A DNA stretch of 64,000 nucleotides from assembly GCF_004118975.1 (NCBI RefSeq), contig NZ_CP035376.1, forward strand, positions 434,001-498,000, in the 5' to 3' direction. The stretch is from Luteimonas sp. YGD11-2. Lineage in GTDB: Bacteria > Pseudomonadota > Gammaproteobacteria > Xanthomonadales > Xanthomonadaceae. Below, one piece after another: positions 9,590-18,720 of this stretch. A program made the position numbers and the translations under genes. The stretch's first letter is position 1, and the number at the start of each line of letters is the position of its first letter. Under the pieces are notes generated by a model that was not told the origin of the DNA, did no database searches, and was given only the letters and a program-made list of their open reading frames with translations.

Positions 9590-9768
9590 GCGTCTGGTGG
9601 TCGGTGAGGCCGCTGCCCGGCGACGACGGGCATTCAACGGCCGCTCCCGGAAAAACTTGCGCGTCACGGTGTACGCAGTGTCCCGCCCTCGGCACGGGCA
9701 ACGGCGTAACATGTCGCGCCGGCCACGCCGGTGCGGTATCTCCTTCCCCCAGCCAATCCGGATCTCCC

Positions 9769-10674
9769 ATGAGTGCGCCGCCGCTCGTGTCCCGCGACGT
9801 ATCCCCGCTCGCCGTCGTGTTCGCCCTGGCCCTGGTCTATGTGATCTGGGGTTCCACCTATCTCGGCATCAAGTTCGCGCTGGAGGGTGGTTATCCGCCG
9901 CTGCTGATGGCGGGCATCCGCTTCGCCATCGCCGGCAGCGTGCTGTATGCGTTCCTGCGCTGGCGCGGGGTGCCGGCACCCACCCGCACGCAATGGCGCA
10001 ACGTGGCGCTCATGGGCGTGCTGCTGCTGGGCCTGGGCAACGGGCTGGTGTGCATCGCGGAACAGACGGTGTCGTCCGGGCTGGCCGCGGTCGCGGTGGC
10101 GTCGGCGCCGTTGTGGATCGGCCTGTTCTCGGCCATGCGCGGGCAGCGGCCGCGGCAGCTGGAATGGCTTGGCCTGGGCATCGGCTTCGTCGGCGTGCTG
10201 TGGCTCAACGCCGGCAGTTCGCTGACCGCCGAGCCCACGGGCCTCATCGCACTGCTGATCGCGCCGGTGGCCTGGGCCTACGGCTCGGTGTGGAGCCGCG
10301 GCCGCGACCTGCCGGCACCGTTCATGACCGCCGCGGCACAGATGCTGTGCGGTGGCGCGGCCATGCTGGTGGCCGGCCCGCTGCTGGGCGAGCGCTTCAG
10401 CGCGATGCCCACGCTGCAGGGCACGCTGTCGGTGGCCTACCTGTTGAGTTTCGGCTCGGTCGTCGCCTTCAGCGCCTACATCTGGCTGCTGCACCACGTG
10501 CGCGCGACGCTTGCCGGCAGCTACGCCTACGTCAATCCGGTGATCGCGGTGGTGCTGGGCGCGTGGCTGGCGGCGGAACGCTTCAGCGCGCACGACATCG
10601 GCGCGATGCTGGTGATCCTCGCCGGCGTGGTGGCGATCACCCTGGCGCGCACGCGCGCGGCGAAGCCGGCATGA
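9769..10674 (+). CDS. EamA/DMT-superfamily exporter (YedA-like)
   Basis: A 301-residue inner-membrane protein with about ten hydrophobic helices in two EamA repeats. The first repeat begins with YVIWGSTYLGIKFALE, the usual DMT signature; the second ends with GAWLAAERFSAHDIGAMLVI. Members export metabolites or amino acids, but substrate cannot be read from sequence. The ATG at 9769 places the first helix at the right distance. The stop overlaps the start of the next transporter gene (ATGA), so the two are translated together. Confidence 0.88.
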   Translation: MSAPPLVSRDVSPLAVVFALALVYVIWGSTYLGIKFALEGGYPPLLMAGIRFAIAGSVLYAFLRWRGVPAPTRTQWRNVALMGVLLLGLGNGLVCIAEQTVSSGLAAVAVASAPLWIGLFSAMRGQRPRQLEWLGLGIGFVGVLWLNAGSSLTAEPTGLIALLIAPVAWAYGSVWSRGRDLPAPFMTAAAQMLCGGAAMLVAGPLLGERFSAMPTLQGTLSVAYLLSFGSVVAFSAYIWLLHHVRATLAGSYAYVNPVIAVVLGAWLAAERFSAHDIGAMLVILAGVVAITLARTRAAKPA

Positions 10675-11579
10675 CCCCCGTCCACGACCGCCGCGCGTTG
10701 TGGATCGCGGTGGCGGCCTTCGTCATCTGGGGCCTGATGCCGCTGTACTGGCATCTGCTCCGGCACGTGCCCTCGCTGCAGATCGTGCTGCACCGTGCGG
10801 TGTGGTGCGCGATCCTCGTCGCCGCATGGCTCACCCTGAGCCGCGGACGCGGCTGGCTGCGCGAGGTGGTCGCCCAGCCGCGGCTGGTGGCGATGCTTGC
10901 GGCGTCGGGGCTTCTGATCGCCGCCAACTGGAGCCTCTACGTGTGGGCGGTCAACAGCGGGCACGTGGTCGAGGCCAGCCTCGGCTACTTCATCAATCCG
11001 CTGCTCAACGTGGTCATCGGCGTGCTGTTCCTGCGCGAGCGGCTGTCGTTGCCGCAGTGGGTGGCCGTGGCGCTGGCCGCCGGCGGTGTGTTGTGGCTGA
11101 CCTTCAACTACGGCAGCTTCCCCTGGATCGCCCTGTGCCTGGCGGGCTCGTTCGCCATCTACGGGCTGATCCGCAAGTTTGCCGCGGTCGAGGCGGTGCA
11201 GGGGCTCGGCGTCGAGAACCTGTTCGTGTTCGGCCCCGCGGTACTGGTGCTGGCGTGGCTGGAGTGGTCGGGCAGCGGCGGGTTCTTCTCGCTGCGCTGG
11301 GGCGGCTGGACCGACGTGCTGCTGGTACTGGGCGGCGCGCTCACCGCCATCCCGCTGATCTGCTTCGCCTACGCGGTCAGACGGGTGCCGCTGACCGTGG
11401 TCGGCCTGCTGCAGTACATCGGCCCGACCCTGCAGCTGCTGCTGGGCGTGTTCTTCTTCGGCGAGGCCTTCGGCATCGACCGCGCGATCGGCTTCGCCTT
11501 CATCTGGGCGGGGCTGGCGGTGTTCGCGATCGATGGTTACCTGCAGGCGCGCCGGCGCATCGTCGCGCAGCAGCTGTAG
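10671..11579 (+). CDS. rarD: RarD-type EamA transporter
   Basis: A 302-residue membrane protein of the RarD branch of the drug/metabolite transporter superfamily. The opening FVIWGLMPLYWHLLRHVPSLQIVLHR fits RarD, as do the later ANWSLYVWAVNSGHVVEASLGYFINPL region and FFGEAF. RarD proteins are predicted permeases, historically linked to chloramphenicol sensitivity, with unknown natural substrate. It overlaps the preceding EamA gene by four bases. The pair may have arisen by duplication, though the two proteins are quite divergent. Confidence 0.88.
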   Translation: MTPVHDRRALWIAVAAFVIWGLMPLYWHLLRHVPSLQIVLHRAVWCAILVAAWLTLSRGRGWLREVVAQPRLVAMLAASGLLIAANWSLYVWAVNSGHVVEASLGYFINPLLNVVIGVLFLRERLSLPQWVAVALAAGGVLWLTFNYGSFPWIALCLAGSFAIYGLIRKFAAVEAVQGLGVENLFVFGPAVLVLAWLEWSGSGGFFSLRWGGWTDVLLVLGGALTAIPLICFAYAVRRVPLTVVGLLQYIGPTLQLLLGVFFFGEAFGIDRAIGFAFIWAGLAVFAIDGYLQARRRIVAQQL

Positions 11580-11604
11580 CGGCAGCCCGGCAGGGCCGGA
11601 CGCC

Positions 11605-11670
11605 GCATCCGGCAGCCGGGACGAGAGCCTGCCTGCGACCGTCCCGGATGCGCTGCGCTGGTCGGGCTAC
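11605..11670. repeat. REP/BIME-like inverted sequence
   Basis: The segment after rarD has CCCGGATGCGCTGCGCTGGTCGGGCTAC at 11643-11670 (written here only as a description of a 28-base site: key parts CCGGATGCG and TCGGGCTAC), which looks like the REP consensus of enterobacteria. An opposing GCATCCGG lies at about 11606. This suggests a REP pair in a 200-base gene-free stretch between convergent genes. Only one such unit was noticed, so the call is weak. Confidence 0.3.
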
Positions 11671-11778
11671 AGCGTGCGCAACCTTTCAGCCCGCAAAGCT
11701 GAGGCCGCATCCCGCGCGCGGTGGACGCCCTGGCGGTGTCGGGTCCCGGAAGCGCCCGGCTTGTCCGGGCGACGGCGT

Positions 11779-12105
11779 TCAGCCGCGGGCAATGAGCCAG
11801 AGCACCAGGGCGGTGCCGGTCACCGTGATTGCGCCGGTGGCCCACCACCAGCGCCGTGCACGCCGCCGCAGACGACGTACGCGTTCTTCGTGCAGCCGGC
11901 GCGCCTGTTCCACCAGCGGCTGCGCGCGTGCCTGTGCCTGGCGGTGGGCGGCGTCGGTTCCCTCGCGCGTGGTATCGGCACCGGCGCCGCCCTGCGCTGA
12001 TTCATACAGCGCGAACACCTCGCGATGCAGCGCGGCATAGCGGCGTTCGAGTTCGCCGTTCGACAGGCCGCGCGGATCGTCCGACGCACCCGTTTGCGCG
12101 CTCAT
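11779..12105 (-). CDS. small membrane-anchored protein, last gene of the MacAB-like operon
   Basis: A 108-residue protein of no family I recognise. The N-terminal half carries LSNGELERRYAALHREVF, the middle is a charged helix rich in Q, A and R (possible coiled coil), and the C-terminus is a single membrane helix after a basic RRRARRWWW stretch. It would sit in the inner membrane with its soluble part in the cytoplasm. Its ATG overlaps the stop of the upstream permease gene (ATGA), so it is translated with the ABC transporter. A role as an accessory subunit is inferred only from that coupling. Confidence 0.7.
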   Translation of the reverse strand: MSAQTGASDDPRGLSNGELERRYAALHREVFALYESAQGGAGADTTREGTDAAHRQAQARAQPLVEQARRLHEERVRRLRRRARRWWWATGAITVTGTALVLWLIARG

Positions 12106-13424
12106 GCCGCGCGCAGTGCGTCGGTCACCGGCAGCCGCGCGGCGCGCACGGCCGGGAACAGTCCGCCGACGAAGCCGATCGCCAGCGCCCATTTCAGGCC
12201 GTTCCACAACAGCTCGGGGGTCACCCTGAACTCGAACGTGAGCTGCCCGACGCCACCGGCAAGTGTCGATGCGGTGTAGCCGTTGAACACCAGCCACGCG
12301 ATCAGCCCGCCCAGCGCGCCGCCGAGTGCCGCCAGCAGCATCGTTTCCAGCATCACCGCCACCACCACCGGCAGGCCGCGGAAGCCGATCGCACGCAGGG
12401 TGGCGATCTCGCGCGCGCGTGCGGCGACGGTGGCGAACATCGTGTTGAGCGCACCGAACACCGCGCCCACCGCCATGATCGAGCCGACCACGATGCCGAT
12501 GATGCGCAGCACCTTCGTCATGCCTTCCGACTGCCGCGAGAAGTACTCCGCGGTGGTGTCGGCTTCCACCTTCAGCCGCGGGTCGGCCTCGAGCGTCGCC
12601 TTGAACGCGCTGAAGGCATCCGGGCTGGTGAGCCGCGCGGTGATCGAGTTGCGGCTGCTGCCGCGGCGGTAGGTGGTGGCGACGATGCCGGCATCGGCCC
12701 AGATCTCCGATTCCAGCGCGTCGCCGGATGCGAACACGCCGACCACCGTCCACACGTCGCTGCCCAGCCGGATTTCGCCACCGGGATCGAGCCCGGCGAA
12801 CTGACGCCGCGCGCCCTGGCCGACCACGAGCTCGCGGCGGCCGGACTCGAACGTACGCCCCTCGACGATGCGCATGCCCGGGCGCACTGCCCAGGCCACC
12901 GGATCGACGCCGCGCAGCTGCACGCTGCCGTCCTCGTCGGCCTGGCCCCGGCGCGGCAGGTTCGCCGCCACCACCAGTTCCGCCGAGGCCAGCGGGCGGT
13001 TGTCGGCGTCGCGGGCGATCTCCGGCGCCTGCGCAGCCGCCAGCAGTGCCTCGCGCTCCATCACCGACATCACCTCCGCCGCCGAGCCGCCGCGCAGCAC
13101 GATCGCGGTGTCCTCGTTGCCGGTGGCGGCGACCGTCTGACGGTAGCCCTCGGCCATCGCCAGCAGCGCAACCAGCACGCCGACCACGCCGGCGATGCCG
13201 ATCACCACCACCGATGACGCGCCGATCCGCTGCGGCAGGGTGCTGATGCCGACATGGGTGACCGAGCCGGCCTGACGGCCGCTGCGGGTGGCCACCATCC
13301 AGGCGATCAGCAGCACCGCGACCGCAAGCAGCGCCTGCCACGGCAGCAGGATCCACGCGGCGACACCGGCCACCACGACGATCGCCAGCAGCAGCCCGCT
13401 CAGAAGGGATTTGATCCTGGACAT
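12102..13424 (-). CDS. MacB/FtsX-type ABC permease, second copy
   Basis: A 440-residue permease with an N-terminal membrane helix, a large periplasmic MacB-type core (about 75-300) and an FtsX domain with three helices at the C-terminus. The FtsX part is visible in VGAVFGALNTMFATVAARAREIATLRAIG, and the protein ends in FPAVRAARLPVTDALRAA. Such permeases work with a LolD/MacB-like ATPase to move substrates or lipoproteins at the periplasmic side. It is the second of two permeases in the operon; the two are similar in layout but not in detail. The ATG at 13424 begins the first helix. A repeat element lies in the 180 bases separating it from the first permease. Confidence 0.88.
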   Translation of the reverse strand: MSRIKSLLSGLLLAIVVVAGVAAWILLPWQALLAVAVLLIAWMVATRSGRQAGSVTHVGISTLPQRIGASSVVVIGIAGVVGVLVALLAMAEGYRQTVAATGNEDTAIVLRGGSAAEVMSVMEREALLAAAQAPEIARDADNRPLASAELVVAANLPRRGQADEDGSVQLRGVDPVAWAVRPGMRIVEGRTFESGRRELVVGQGARRQFAGLDPGGEIRLGSDVWTVVGVFASGDALESEIWADAGIVATTYRRGSSRNSITARLTSPDAFSAFKATLEADPRLKVEADTTAEYFSRQSEGMTKVLRIIGIVVGSIMAVGAVFGALNTMFATVAARAREIATLRAIGFRGLPVVVAVMLETMLLAALGGALGGLIAWLVFNGYTASTLAGGVGQLTFEFRVTPELLWNGLKWALAIGFVGGLFPAVRAARLPVTDALRAA

Positions 13425-13527
13425 CTGCGTTACTCCACATTGAGCCTTCTCCGCCGGGCGGGAAGGCCTGCCTCGAAGGCGTCTGGTCGGGATAGGTCCG
13501 AAGGGCGGATGGGGGCATGCCGCCTTG

Positions 13528-13565
13528 CCCTCACCCCAGTCCCTCCCCCGCGTGCGGGAGAGGGG
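13528..13565 (+). repeat. dispersed palindromic repeat, copy A
   Basis: Holds CCCTCACCCCAG followed by the near-perfect palindrome CCCTCCCCCGC-GT-GCGGGAGAGGG. The same core recurs at about 31.9, 50.5, 50.6 and 57.6 kb. It lies between the two permease genes, where it could form an RNA hairpin that tunes expression. Confidence 0.75.
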
Positions 13566-13605
13566 TTTCAACTGGCAGGCAAGGCAAGGGGGAATCCATC
13601 CCGGT

Positions 13606-14769
13606 TCAACGCCCGGCGAGTGCGTCGACGATGTTCAGCCGCATGCCGCGCAGCGCCGGCAGCGCGCCGACCAGCAGGCCGATGGCAACCATCAGCGCCA
13701 GTCCCAGCAGCCAGCTCTGGAGCCCCACCGGCGGCAGGTTGAGCACGCCGCCGCTGCCCTGGCCGAGCGCCGGACCGGCGATCGCCGCCAGACCCAGGCC
13801 CAGCACGCCACCCAGCACCACCAGCAGCACCGACTCCGCCAGCACCATCAACAGCACGCTGGTGCTGGAGAAGCCGATCGTCTTCAGCACCGCCAGTTCC
13901 GAGGTCCGTTCACGCACCGCCTGCGCCATGGTGTTGCCGGTCAGGAGCAGCAGGGTGAAGAACACCGCGCCCATGATCGAGCCGACGATCAGGCCGATGT
14001 CGGCCATCTGCTTGAGCTGCGAGGCGAACGCCGCCTGCTCGGTCATGGTCTTGGTTTCGTGCGGGGAATTCGCCGACAGCGCATCGATGGCTTTTGCCGC
14101 GGCGTCGGCCTGGCGCACGTCGCGTACGCGCGAGACATACCAGCCGACGTCACCATCCACGTACGGGGTGGATTCGGCGAAGTAGTCGTAGCGCAGCAGG
14201 AACAGGCCGTCGGTGAACCCGGACTCGCCATCGCGCGAGCGGAAGATGCCGACGATCTCGAACTCCCAGTTGAGCGTGCCGTCTGCATTGGGAAAGATCG
14301 TCGACTGCAGCGGCACGCGATCGCCGACCTTCCAGCCGAAGCGCGTGGCCAGCGCCTGGCCGACCAGTGCGCCGGTGCGGGTGCGCGTGAATGCCTCGCG
14401 TGCCTCTGGCGCGACCTCGATCTCCGGGTACAGGTCGAGGTAGTTGTCGGCCACCGCGAAACTGAAGATCTGGTTGCGCGGGTCCTGGTAGGCACCGCCG
14501 AACCAGTTGGCGTACGTGAGCGCCTCGATGTTGTCGACCTGTGCGATGCGTGCGCGCAGCGACAGCGGCAGGGTCTCGATGAACGACAGTTTCGAACCGG
14601 TCTGCAGCCGCTGCGCGCCGTCGGCGTTCTGGCCGAGCTGGCCGAACGTCGTGCGGATGCCGTCGAGCAGGCCGAACAGCAGGAACGCGGCCATGATCGA
14701 GGCAAGGGTGAGGAAGGTGCGGGTCTTGCGCCGGAACAGCGCCGCCCAGACCAGGTGCATGTATTTCAT
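13606..14769 (-). CDS. MacB/FtsX-type ABC permease, first copy
   Basis: A 387-residue permease starting MKYMHLVWAALFRRKTRTF, with an N-terminal helix, a periplasmic MacB-type core and a C-terminal FtsX domain containing RERTSELAVLKTIGFS. The end, ALRGMRLNIVDALAG, is the usual coupling tail of this family. It is separated by only 13 bases from the ATPase gene upstream, and GGAGGAC stands before its ATG as a strong ribosome site. With the ATPase and the adaptor it forms a MacAB-like tripartite or lipoprotein-handling system. Substrate is not visible in the sequence. Confidence 0.9.
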   Translation of the reverse strand: MKYMHLVWAALFRRKTRTFLTLASIMAAFLLFGLLDGIRTTFGQLGQNADGAQRLQTGSKLSFIETLPLSLRARIAQVDNIEALTYANWFGGAYQDPRNQIFSFAVADNYLDLYPEIEVAPEAREAFTRTRTGALVGQALATRFGWKVGDRVPLQSTIFPNADGTLNWEFEIVGIFRSRDGESGFTDGLFLLRYDYFAESTPYVDGDVGWYVSRVRDVRQADAAAKAIDALSANSPHETKTMTEQAAFASQLKQMADIGLIVGSIMGAVFFTLLLLTGNTMAQAVRERTSELAVLKTIGFSSTSVLLMVLAESVLLVVLGGVLGLGLAAIAGPALGQGSGGVLNLPPVGLQSWLLGLALMVAIGLLVGALPALRGMRLNIVDALAGR

Positions 14770-14782
14770 GCCGCGTCCTCCG

Positions 14783-15472
14783 TCAGGCGTAGGCGGGCTG
14801 GTTGACCAGCGAGCCCTTGTCGAGGTGCAGGGTGTGCGAGGCGTAGCCGGCGGCCTTCGGATCATGGGTGACCATCACGATGGTCTTGCCGTGCTCGCGG
14901 TTGAGTTCCTGCAGCAGGCCGAGGATGTCCTCCGCGGACTGGCGGTCGAGATCGCCGGTCGGCTCGTCGCAGATCAGCAGGTCCGGATCCGAGACGATGG
15001 CGCGCGCGATCGCCACGCGCTGCTGCTGGCCGCCGGAGAGTTCGTTGGGCTTGTGCTTCGCGCGGTCGGACAGACCCACCAGCTCCAGCGCGATGCCGGC
15101 ATTGCGCTTGCGCTGGGCGCCGGAGAGTTTCGTCAGCAACAGCGGCAGTTCGACGTTGCGTTGCGCGGTCAGCGCCGGCATCAGGTTGTAGAACTGGAAC
15201 ACGTAGCCGACGTTGCGGCTGCGCCAGGTCGACAGCTGGCCGCCGCTCATGCGGTCGATGCGCTCGCCGTCGACGGTGATCTCGCCGGAACTGGGTGCGT
15301 CGAGGCCGCCGATGAGGTTGAGCAGTGTGGTCTTGCCGGAGCCCGACGGGCCCATCAGCGCGACGAAATCGCCGCGCTCGATGTCGAGGTCGATGTGGTG
15401 CAGCACCTCCACCTTCTCCGAGCCGCGCTGGTAGGTCTTGGTGAGGTTGTTGATCGAAACCAGGGTCGCCAT
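14783..15472 (-). CDS. LolD/MacB-type ABC ATPase
   Basis: A 229-residue ATP-binding subunit. Walker A is GPSGSGKTT, the signature is [14 protein letters not shown], Walker B is [12 protein letters not shown] and the switch is VTHD. The segment [22 protein letters not shown] is typical of the LolD/MacB/FtsE branch. It powers the two FtsX-type permeases encoded directly downstream. The ATG at 15472 is chosen over one six codons upstream because it begins the conserved first strand. Confidence 0.93.
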   Translation of the reverse strand: MATLVSINNLTKTYQRGSEKVEVLHHIDLDIERGDFVALMGPSGSGKTTLLNLIGGLDAPSSGEITVDGERIDRMSGGQLSTWRSRNVGYVFQFYNLMPALTAQRNVELPLLLTKLSGAQRKRNAGIALELVGLSDRAKHKPNELSGGQQQRVAIARAIVSDPDLLICDEPTGDLDRQSAEDILGLLQELNREHGKTIVMVTHDPKAAGYASHTLHLDKGSLVNQPAYA

Positions 15473-15557
15473 GCCGGTACCTCGCTGCATGCCCGCGATG
15501 CGGGCGAACGGCGCGTATCGCGCCGGGGAGCCGTGGCGGTGGCCACGGCTGCGTGTG

Positions 15558-16793
15558 TTACTGGCGCACCACCAGGCTGCCGTCCTCGAGGTCGGTCGGC
15601 GGATCCACCACCACGTCCTCGCCGGCCACCAGGCCGGATGTCACTTCGCGCTGCGCACCCACGGTGGCGCCGGCACCGACGACGCGGCGTTCCACGCGAT
15701 CACCGGCCAGCGCGAACGCGATGGTGGCGCCGTCGCGTTCCACGATCGCTCCGGCCGGCACCCGCAGGCTGCGTGGCGCGGCATCCGCCGCGTCCGCATC
15801 GGCCGCCGCCTGTTCGAGGAAGCTCACCGACACGCCCATGTCCGGGACGATGCGGCGGTCCTTTTCCCTGATGGCGATGCGCACCTTGACCGTGGCCTTG
15901 CCGCGATCGGCGGTGGGCACGATCGCGATCACCTCGGCGGGGATGCGCCAGTCGGGATAGGCGTTGAGGGTGGCGGTGACCGGCATCTGCGGCTGCACGC
16001 GACCGATATAGGCCTCGCCCACGTCGACCTCGATCTCCAGCGAATCCATGTCGACGATGGTGCCGATGCCGGTGCGGGTGAAGCCGCCGCCCGCCGACAG
16101 CGGCGAGACGATCTCGCCGGGTTGTGCGGCCTTGGCGATGACCACGCCGGCGAACGGCGCGCGCACCACGGTGTTGTCGACGCCGAGGTCGGCGATCGCC
16201 AGCTGGTCGGCGGCGACGCGCGCATTGCGCTGTGCGGTAGTGAGCTGGGCACGCAGCGCGTCGCGCTGGGCGATGGCCTGGTCGTACTGCGAGCGCGACA
16301 CCAGTTGCTGGCCGACCAGCGAGTCCAGCCGTCGCGCCTCGGCTTCCGCCTGCGCCAGCTGCGCCTGCACGCTGCCGGCCTGGCTGCGCGCGGCGGCCAG
16401 CTGCGAGGACGAGAGTGCGCGCTGCGCGTCGGCATCGATCGGGTCGAGCGTGGCCAGCACCTGGCCTTCCTCCACCGCCATGCCTTCCTCGATCAGCACC
16501 TCGCGCACGCGGCCGGTGATCTTCGACGAGACCGTGGCCATGCGCCGGGCGACCACGTAGCCGCTGGCATCGAGCACCGATGCCGGCGCGCTGCCGGCGC
16601 CGCCGGTCGCCACCACCGGTGCGGTGTGCACCGGCACCGGCCGGTCACGGCCCAGCAGCCACCAGGCGCCAAGTGCGACGACGATGACCACTGCGGCAAC
16701 GCCGAGCCCGATCCACAAGCCGCGACGCGACGGCGGCGGTTCCGGGCGGCGGTCGATGCGCAGTTCCTTCAGCAGATCGGCTTTGGTGTTCAT
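15558..16793 (-). CDS. MacA-like periplasmic adaptor (HlyD/RND MFP family)
   Basis: A 411-residue membrane-fusion protein, first gene of the ABC operon. A short cytoplasmic N-terminus is followed by one membrane helix at about 28-48. The lipoyl half-motif, a long alpha-hairpin (about 115-215, rich in Q, A, E, R) and a beta-barrel domain come next. The hairpin would contact an outer-membrane TolC-type channel; tolC itself is at 27.8 kb in this window. The gene is divergent from the ABC-2 transporter genes to the right, with about 200 bases of shared upstream DNA. Confidence 0.9.
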   Translation of the reverse strand: MNTKADLLKELRIDRRPEPPPSRRGLWIGLGVAAVVIVVALGAWWLLGRDRPVPVHTAPVVATGGAGSAPASVLDASGYVVARRMATVSSKITGRVREVLIEEGMAVEEGQVLATLDPIDADAQRALSSSQLAAARSQAGSVQAQLAQAEAEARRLDSLVGQQLVSRSQYDQAIAQRDALRAQLTTAQRNARVAADQLAIADLGVDNTVVRAPFAGVVIAKAAQPGEIVSPLSAGGGFTRTGIGTIVDMDSLEIEVDVGEAYIGRVQPQMPVTATLNAYPDWRIPAEVIAIVPTADRGKATVKVRIAIREKDRRIVPDMGVSVSFLEQAAADADAADAAPRSLRVPAGAIVERDGATIAFALAGDRVERRVVGAGATVGAQREVTSGLVAGEDVVVDPPTDLEDGSLVVRQ

Positions 16794-16997
16794 GCGGGCC
16801 CAGACGCGGTGAGTCGCCACAGTGTGACCGGGGTGCGGCCGGTCGGGAGTGGCCGGAAGTCATTTCCGTTCCGCGCAGTGTCCACGTCCGCGGCACGCGG
16901 TGTCAGGTGACGGTTGTCATGTCGATCGCCTGACGGTGGCGACTGCCGGCAGCGGGTCGTCGCGCCCACGCTGTGGCCATCCCGATGGAGCGTTGCC

Positions 16998-17921
16998 ATG
17001 CCAGTCACCATGTCTTCCGAGATTCCGGCCTCCGCGGCACGGCTGCACGCAGCACGCTTCCTGCATGGCGCGGTGTGTGCGCTCGATGGCCTCGACCTGG
17101 AACTGCAGGCCGGTGAAGTGCTGGCCCTGCTCGGCCCGAACGGTGCAGGCAAGTCCACCGCGGTGGACCTGCTGCTGGGGCTGAAGACACCGGCAGCCGG
17201 CAAGGCGCGGCTGTTCGGCATGGACCCGTGCATCCCGGCAGCGCGCCTGCAGGTGGGGGTGATGCTGCAGAGCGCGGTGCTGCCGGAACGGCTGACGGTG
17301 CGCGAGCTCATCGACTGGGCCGGTTGCCATTACCCGCAGCCGATGGCGGCGCAGGAAGCCGCGGCACTGGCAGGGGTCGAGGACCTGCTTGCCCGCCGCT
17401 ACGGTCGGCTGTCCGGCGGGCAGCAGCGGCGGGTGCAGTTCGCGATCGCGCTGTGCGGGCGGCCGCGCCTGCTGTTTCTCGATGAACCCACCACCGGCCT
17501 CGACATCGGCGCCCGCAGCCAGGTGTGGGCGGCGGTGCGGGCGATGGCCGCCCAGGGTTGCGCGGTGCTGCTGACCACGCATTACCTCGAGGAGGCCGAG
17601 GCGCTGGCCGACCGCGTGGTGGTGATCGATCGCGGGCAGGTGCTGGCCAAGGGCACCATCGCGCAGGTACGCGCGCTGGTCGGTGGGCGGCGCATCCGCT
17701 GCATCACCACGCTGGATCCGGAAACCGTGGCCGGCTGGCCGCAGGTGCGCGAGGTGCGGGTCCGCAAGGGCCGGCTGGAGCTGGTGGCCGCTGCCGCCGA
17801 AGCGGTGGTGCGGCGCCTGCTCGAAGCCGACCCCGCGCTCGAGGATCTCGAAGTCACCCGCGCCGGCCTGGCCGAAGCCTTCGTCGAACTCACCCGTCCG
17901 TCCGTCCGCGAGGCCGCCTGA
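16998..17921 (+). CDS. ABC-2 type transporter ATP-binding protein
   Basis: A 307-residue ATPase of the drug/polysaccharide ABC-2 class. Walker A is LLGPNGAGKST, the signature LSGGQQRRVQFA, Walker B LFLDEPTTGLD, and the H-loop lies in LLTTHYLEEAEALADRV. The C-terminal 90 residues form the accessory domain usual in this class. The ATG at 16998 has GGAG at 16987-16990. The stop overlaps the permease start by one base. It heads a five-gene run that ends with a two-component system. Confidence 0.9.
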   Translation: MPVTMSSEIPASAARLHAARFLHGAVCALDGLDLELQAGEVLALLGPNGAGKSTAVDLLLGLKTPAAGKARLFGMDPCIPAARLQVGVMLQSAVLPERLTVRELIDWAGCHYPQPMAAQEAAALAGVEDLLARRYGRLSGGQQRRVQFAIALCGRPRLLFLDEPTTGLDIGARSQVWAAVRAMAAQGCAVLLTTHYLEEAEALADRVVVIDRGQVLAKGTIAQVRALVGGRRIRCITTLDPETVAGWPQVREVRVRKGRLELVAAAAEAVVRRLLEADPALEDLEVTRAGLAEAFVELTRPSVREAA

Positions 17922-18697
17922 TGAGCACCATTGCCACGTCCACCGCCAGAACCGGCGCCGCACGCGCATCGGCGCTGCGCGCCTGCATGATCGAGATCCG
18001 CTGCGAACTGCTCAGGCTGCTGCGCGAGCCGGCATATGTGCTGCCGGCGGTGCTGTTCCCGGTGCTGTTCTACGTGCTGTTCGGCGTGCTGCTGTCGGGG
18101 ATGGGCGCGCCCCCTGCGTTCCTGCTCGCCGGCTACGGCGTGTTCGGCACCATCGGCGCGACCCTGTTCGGCATCGGCGTGGGGGTGGCCAACGAACGCG
18201 AGCAGGGGTTGCTGCGCCTGCGCCGTGCGCTGCCGGCGCACGCGGGTGGATGGCTGCTTGCCAAGATGGTGGCGGCGATGGCGTTCGCGCTGGCGATCAG
18301 CCTGCTGCTGGCGCTGGTTGGCAGCACCCTGGGTGGCGTGTCGCTGCCGGCATCCGGATGGGCACTGCTGCTGGTGGTCAACCTGCTGGGGGTGCTGCCG
18401 TTCGCGGCCCTGGGCCTGTTGATCGGCAGCCTGTTCGGCGGCAATGCCGCGATCGCCGTGGTCAACGTGCTGTTCCTTCCGATGGTGTTCCTGTCCGGGC
18501 TGTGGCTGCCGCTGTCGATGCTGCCGGACTTCTTCGCGCGGCTGGCGCCGGTGTGGCCGGCCTGGCACCTGGGCCAGATCGCCTTCAAGGTGGTCGGCCA
18601 CGACAGCGGCGGGGCGCTGTGGCTGCATGTGCTCGCCCTGCTGGTCCCGGCCGCGGTATTCACCCACTTCGCCCTGCGCCGGCTGTCGCCGCGCTGA
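17921..18697 (+). CDS. ABC-2 type transporter permease
   Basis: A 258-residue membrane protein with six hydrophobic segments and the ABC-2 membrane layout. It pairs with the preceding ATPase, to which it is translationally coupled (TGATG). The region PMVFLSGLWLPLSMLPDFFARLAPVWP near residues 190-215 is the conserved loop of this family. Such exporters move drugs, lipids or peptides out of the cell. The substrate here is unknown, but the downstream two-component system of the DesKR class suggests a membrane-related stress signal. Confidence 0.88.
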   Translation: MSTIATSTARTGAARASALRACMIEIRCELLRLLREPAYVLPAVLFPVLFYVLFGVLLSGMGAPPAFLLAGYGVFGTIGATLFGIGVGVANEREQGLLRLRRALPAHAGGWLLAKMVAAMAFALAISLLLALVGSTLGGVSLPASGWALLLVVNLLGVLPFAALGLLIGSLFGGNAAIAVVNVLFLPMVFLSGLWLPLSMLPDFFARLAPVWPAWHLGQIAFKVVGHDSGGALWLHVLALLVPAAVFTHFALRRLSPR

Positions 18698-18720
18698 CCT
18701 GCAACCTCTGGAGAACGCTG

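Noticed and set aside
7749..9770. Long minus-strand open frame opposite the prc protease
   Set aside because: The His/Arg/Ala-rich composition is typical of reverse frames in GC-rich DNA; the plus strand carries all S41 motifs.
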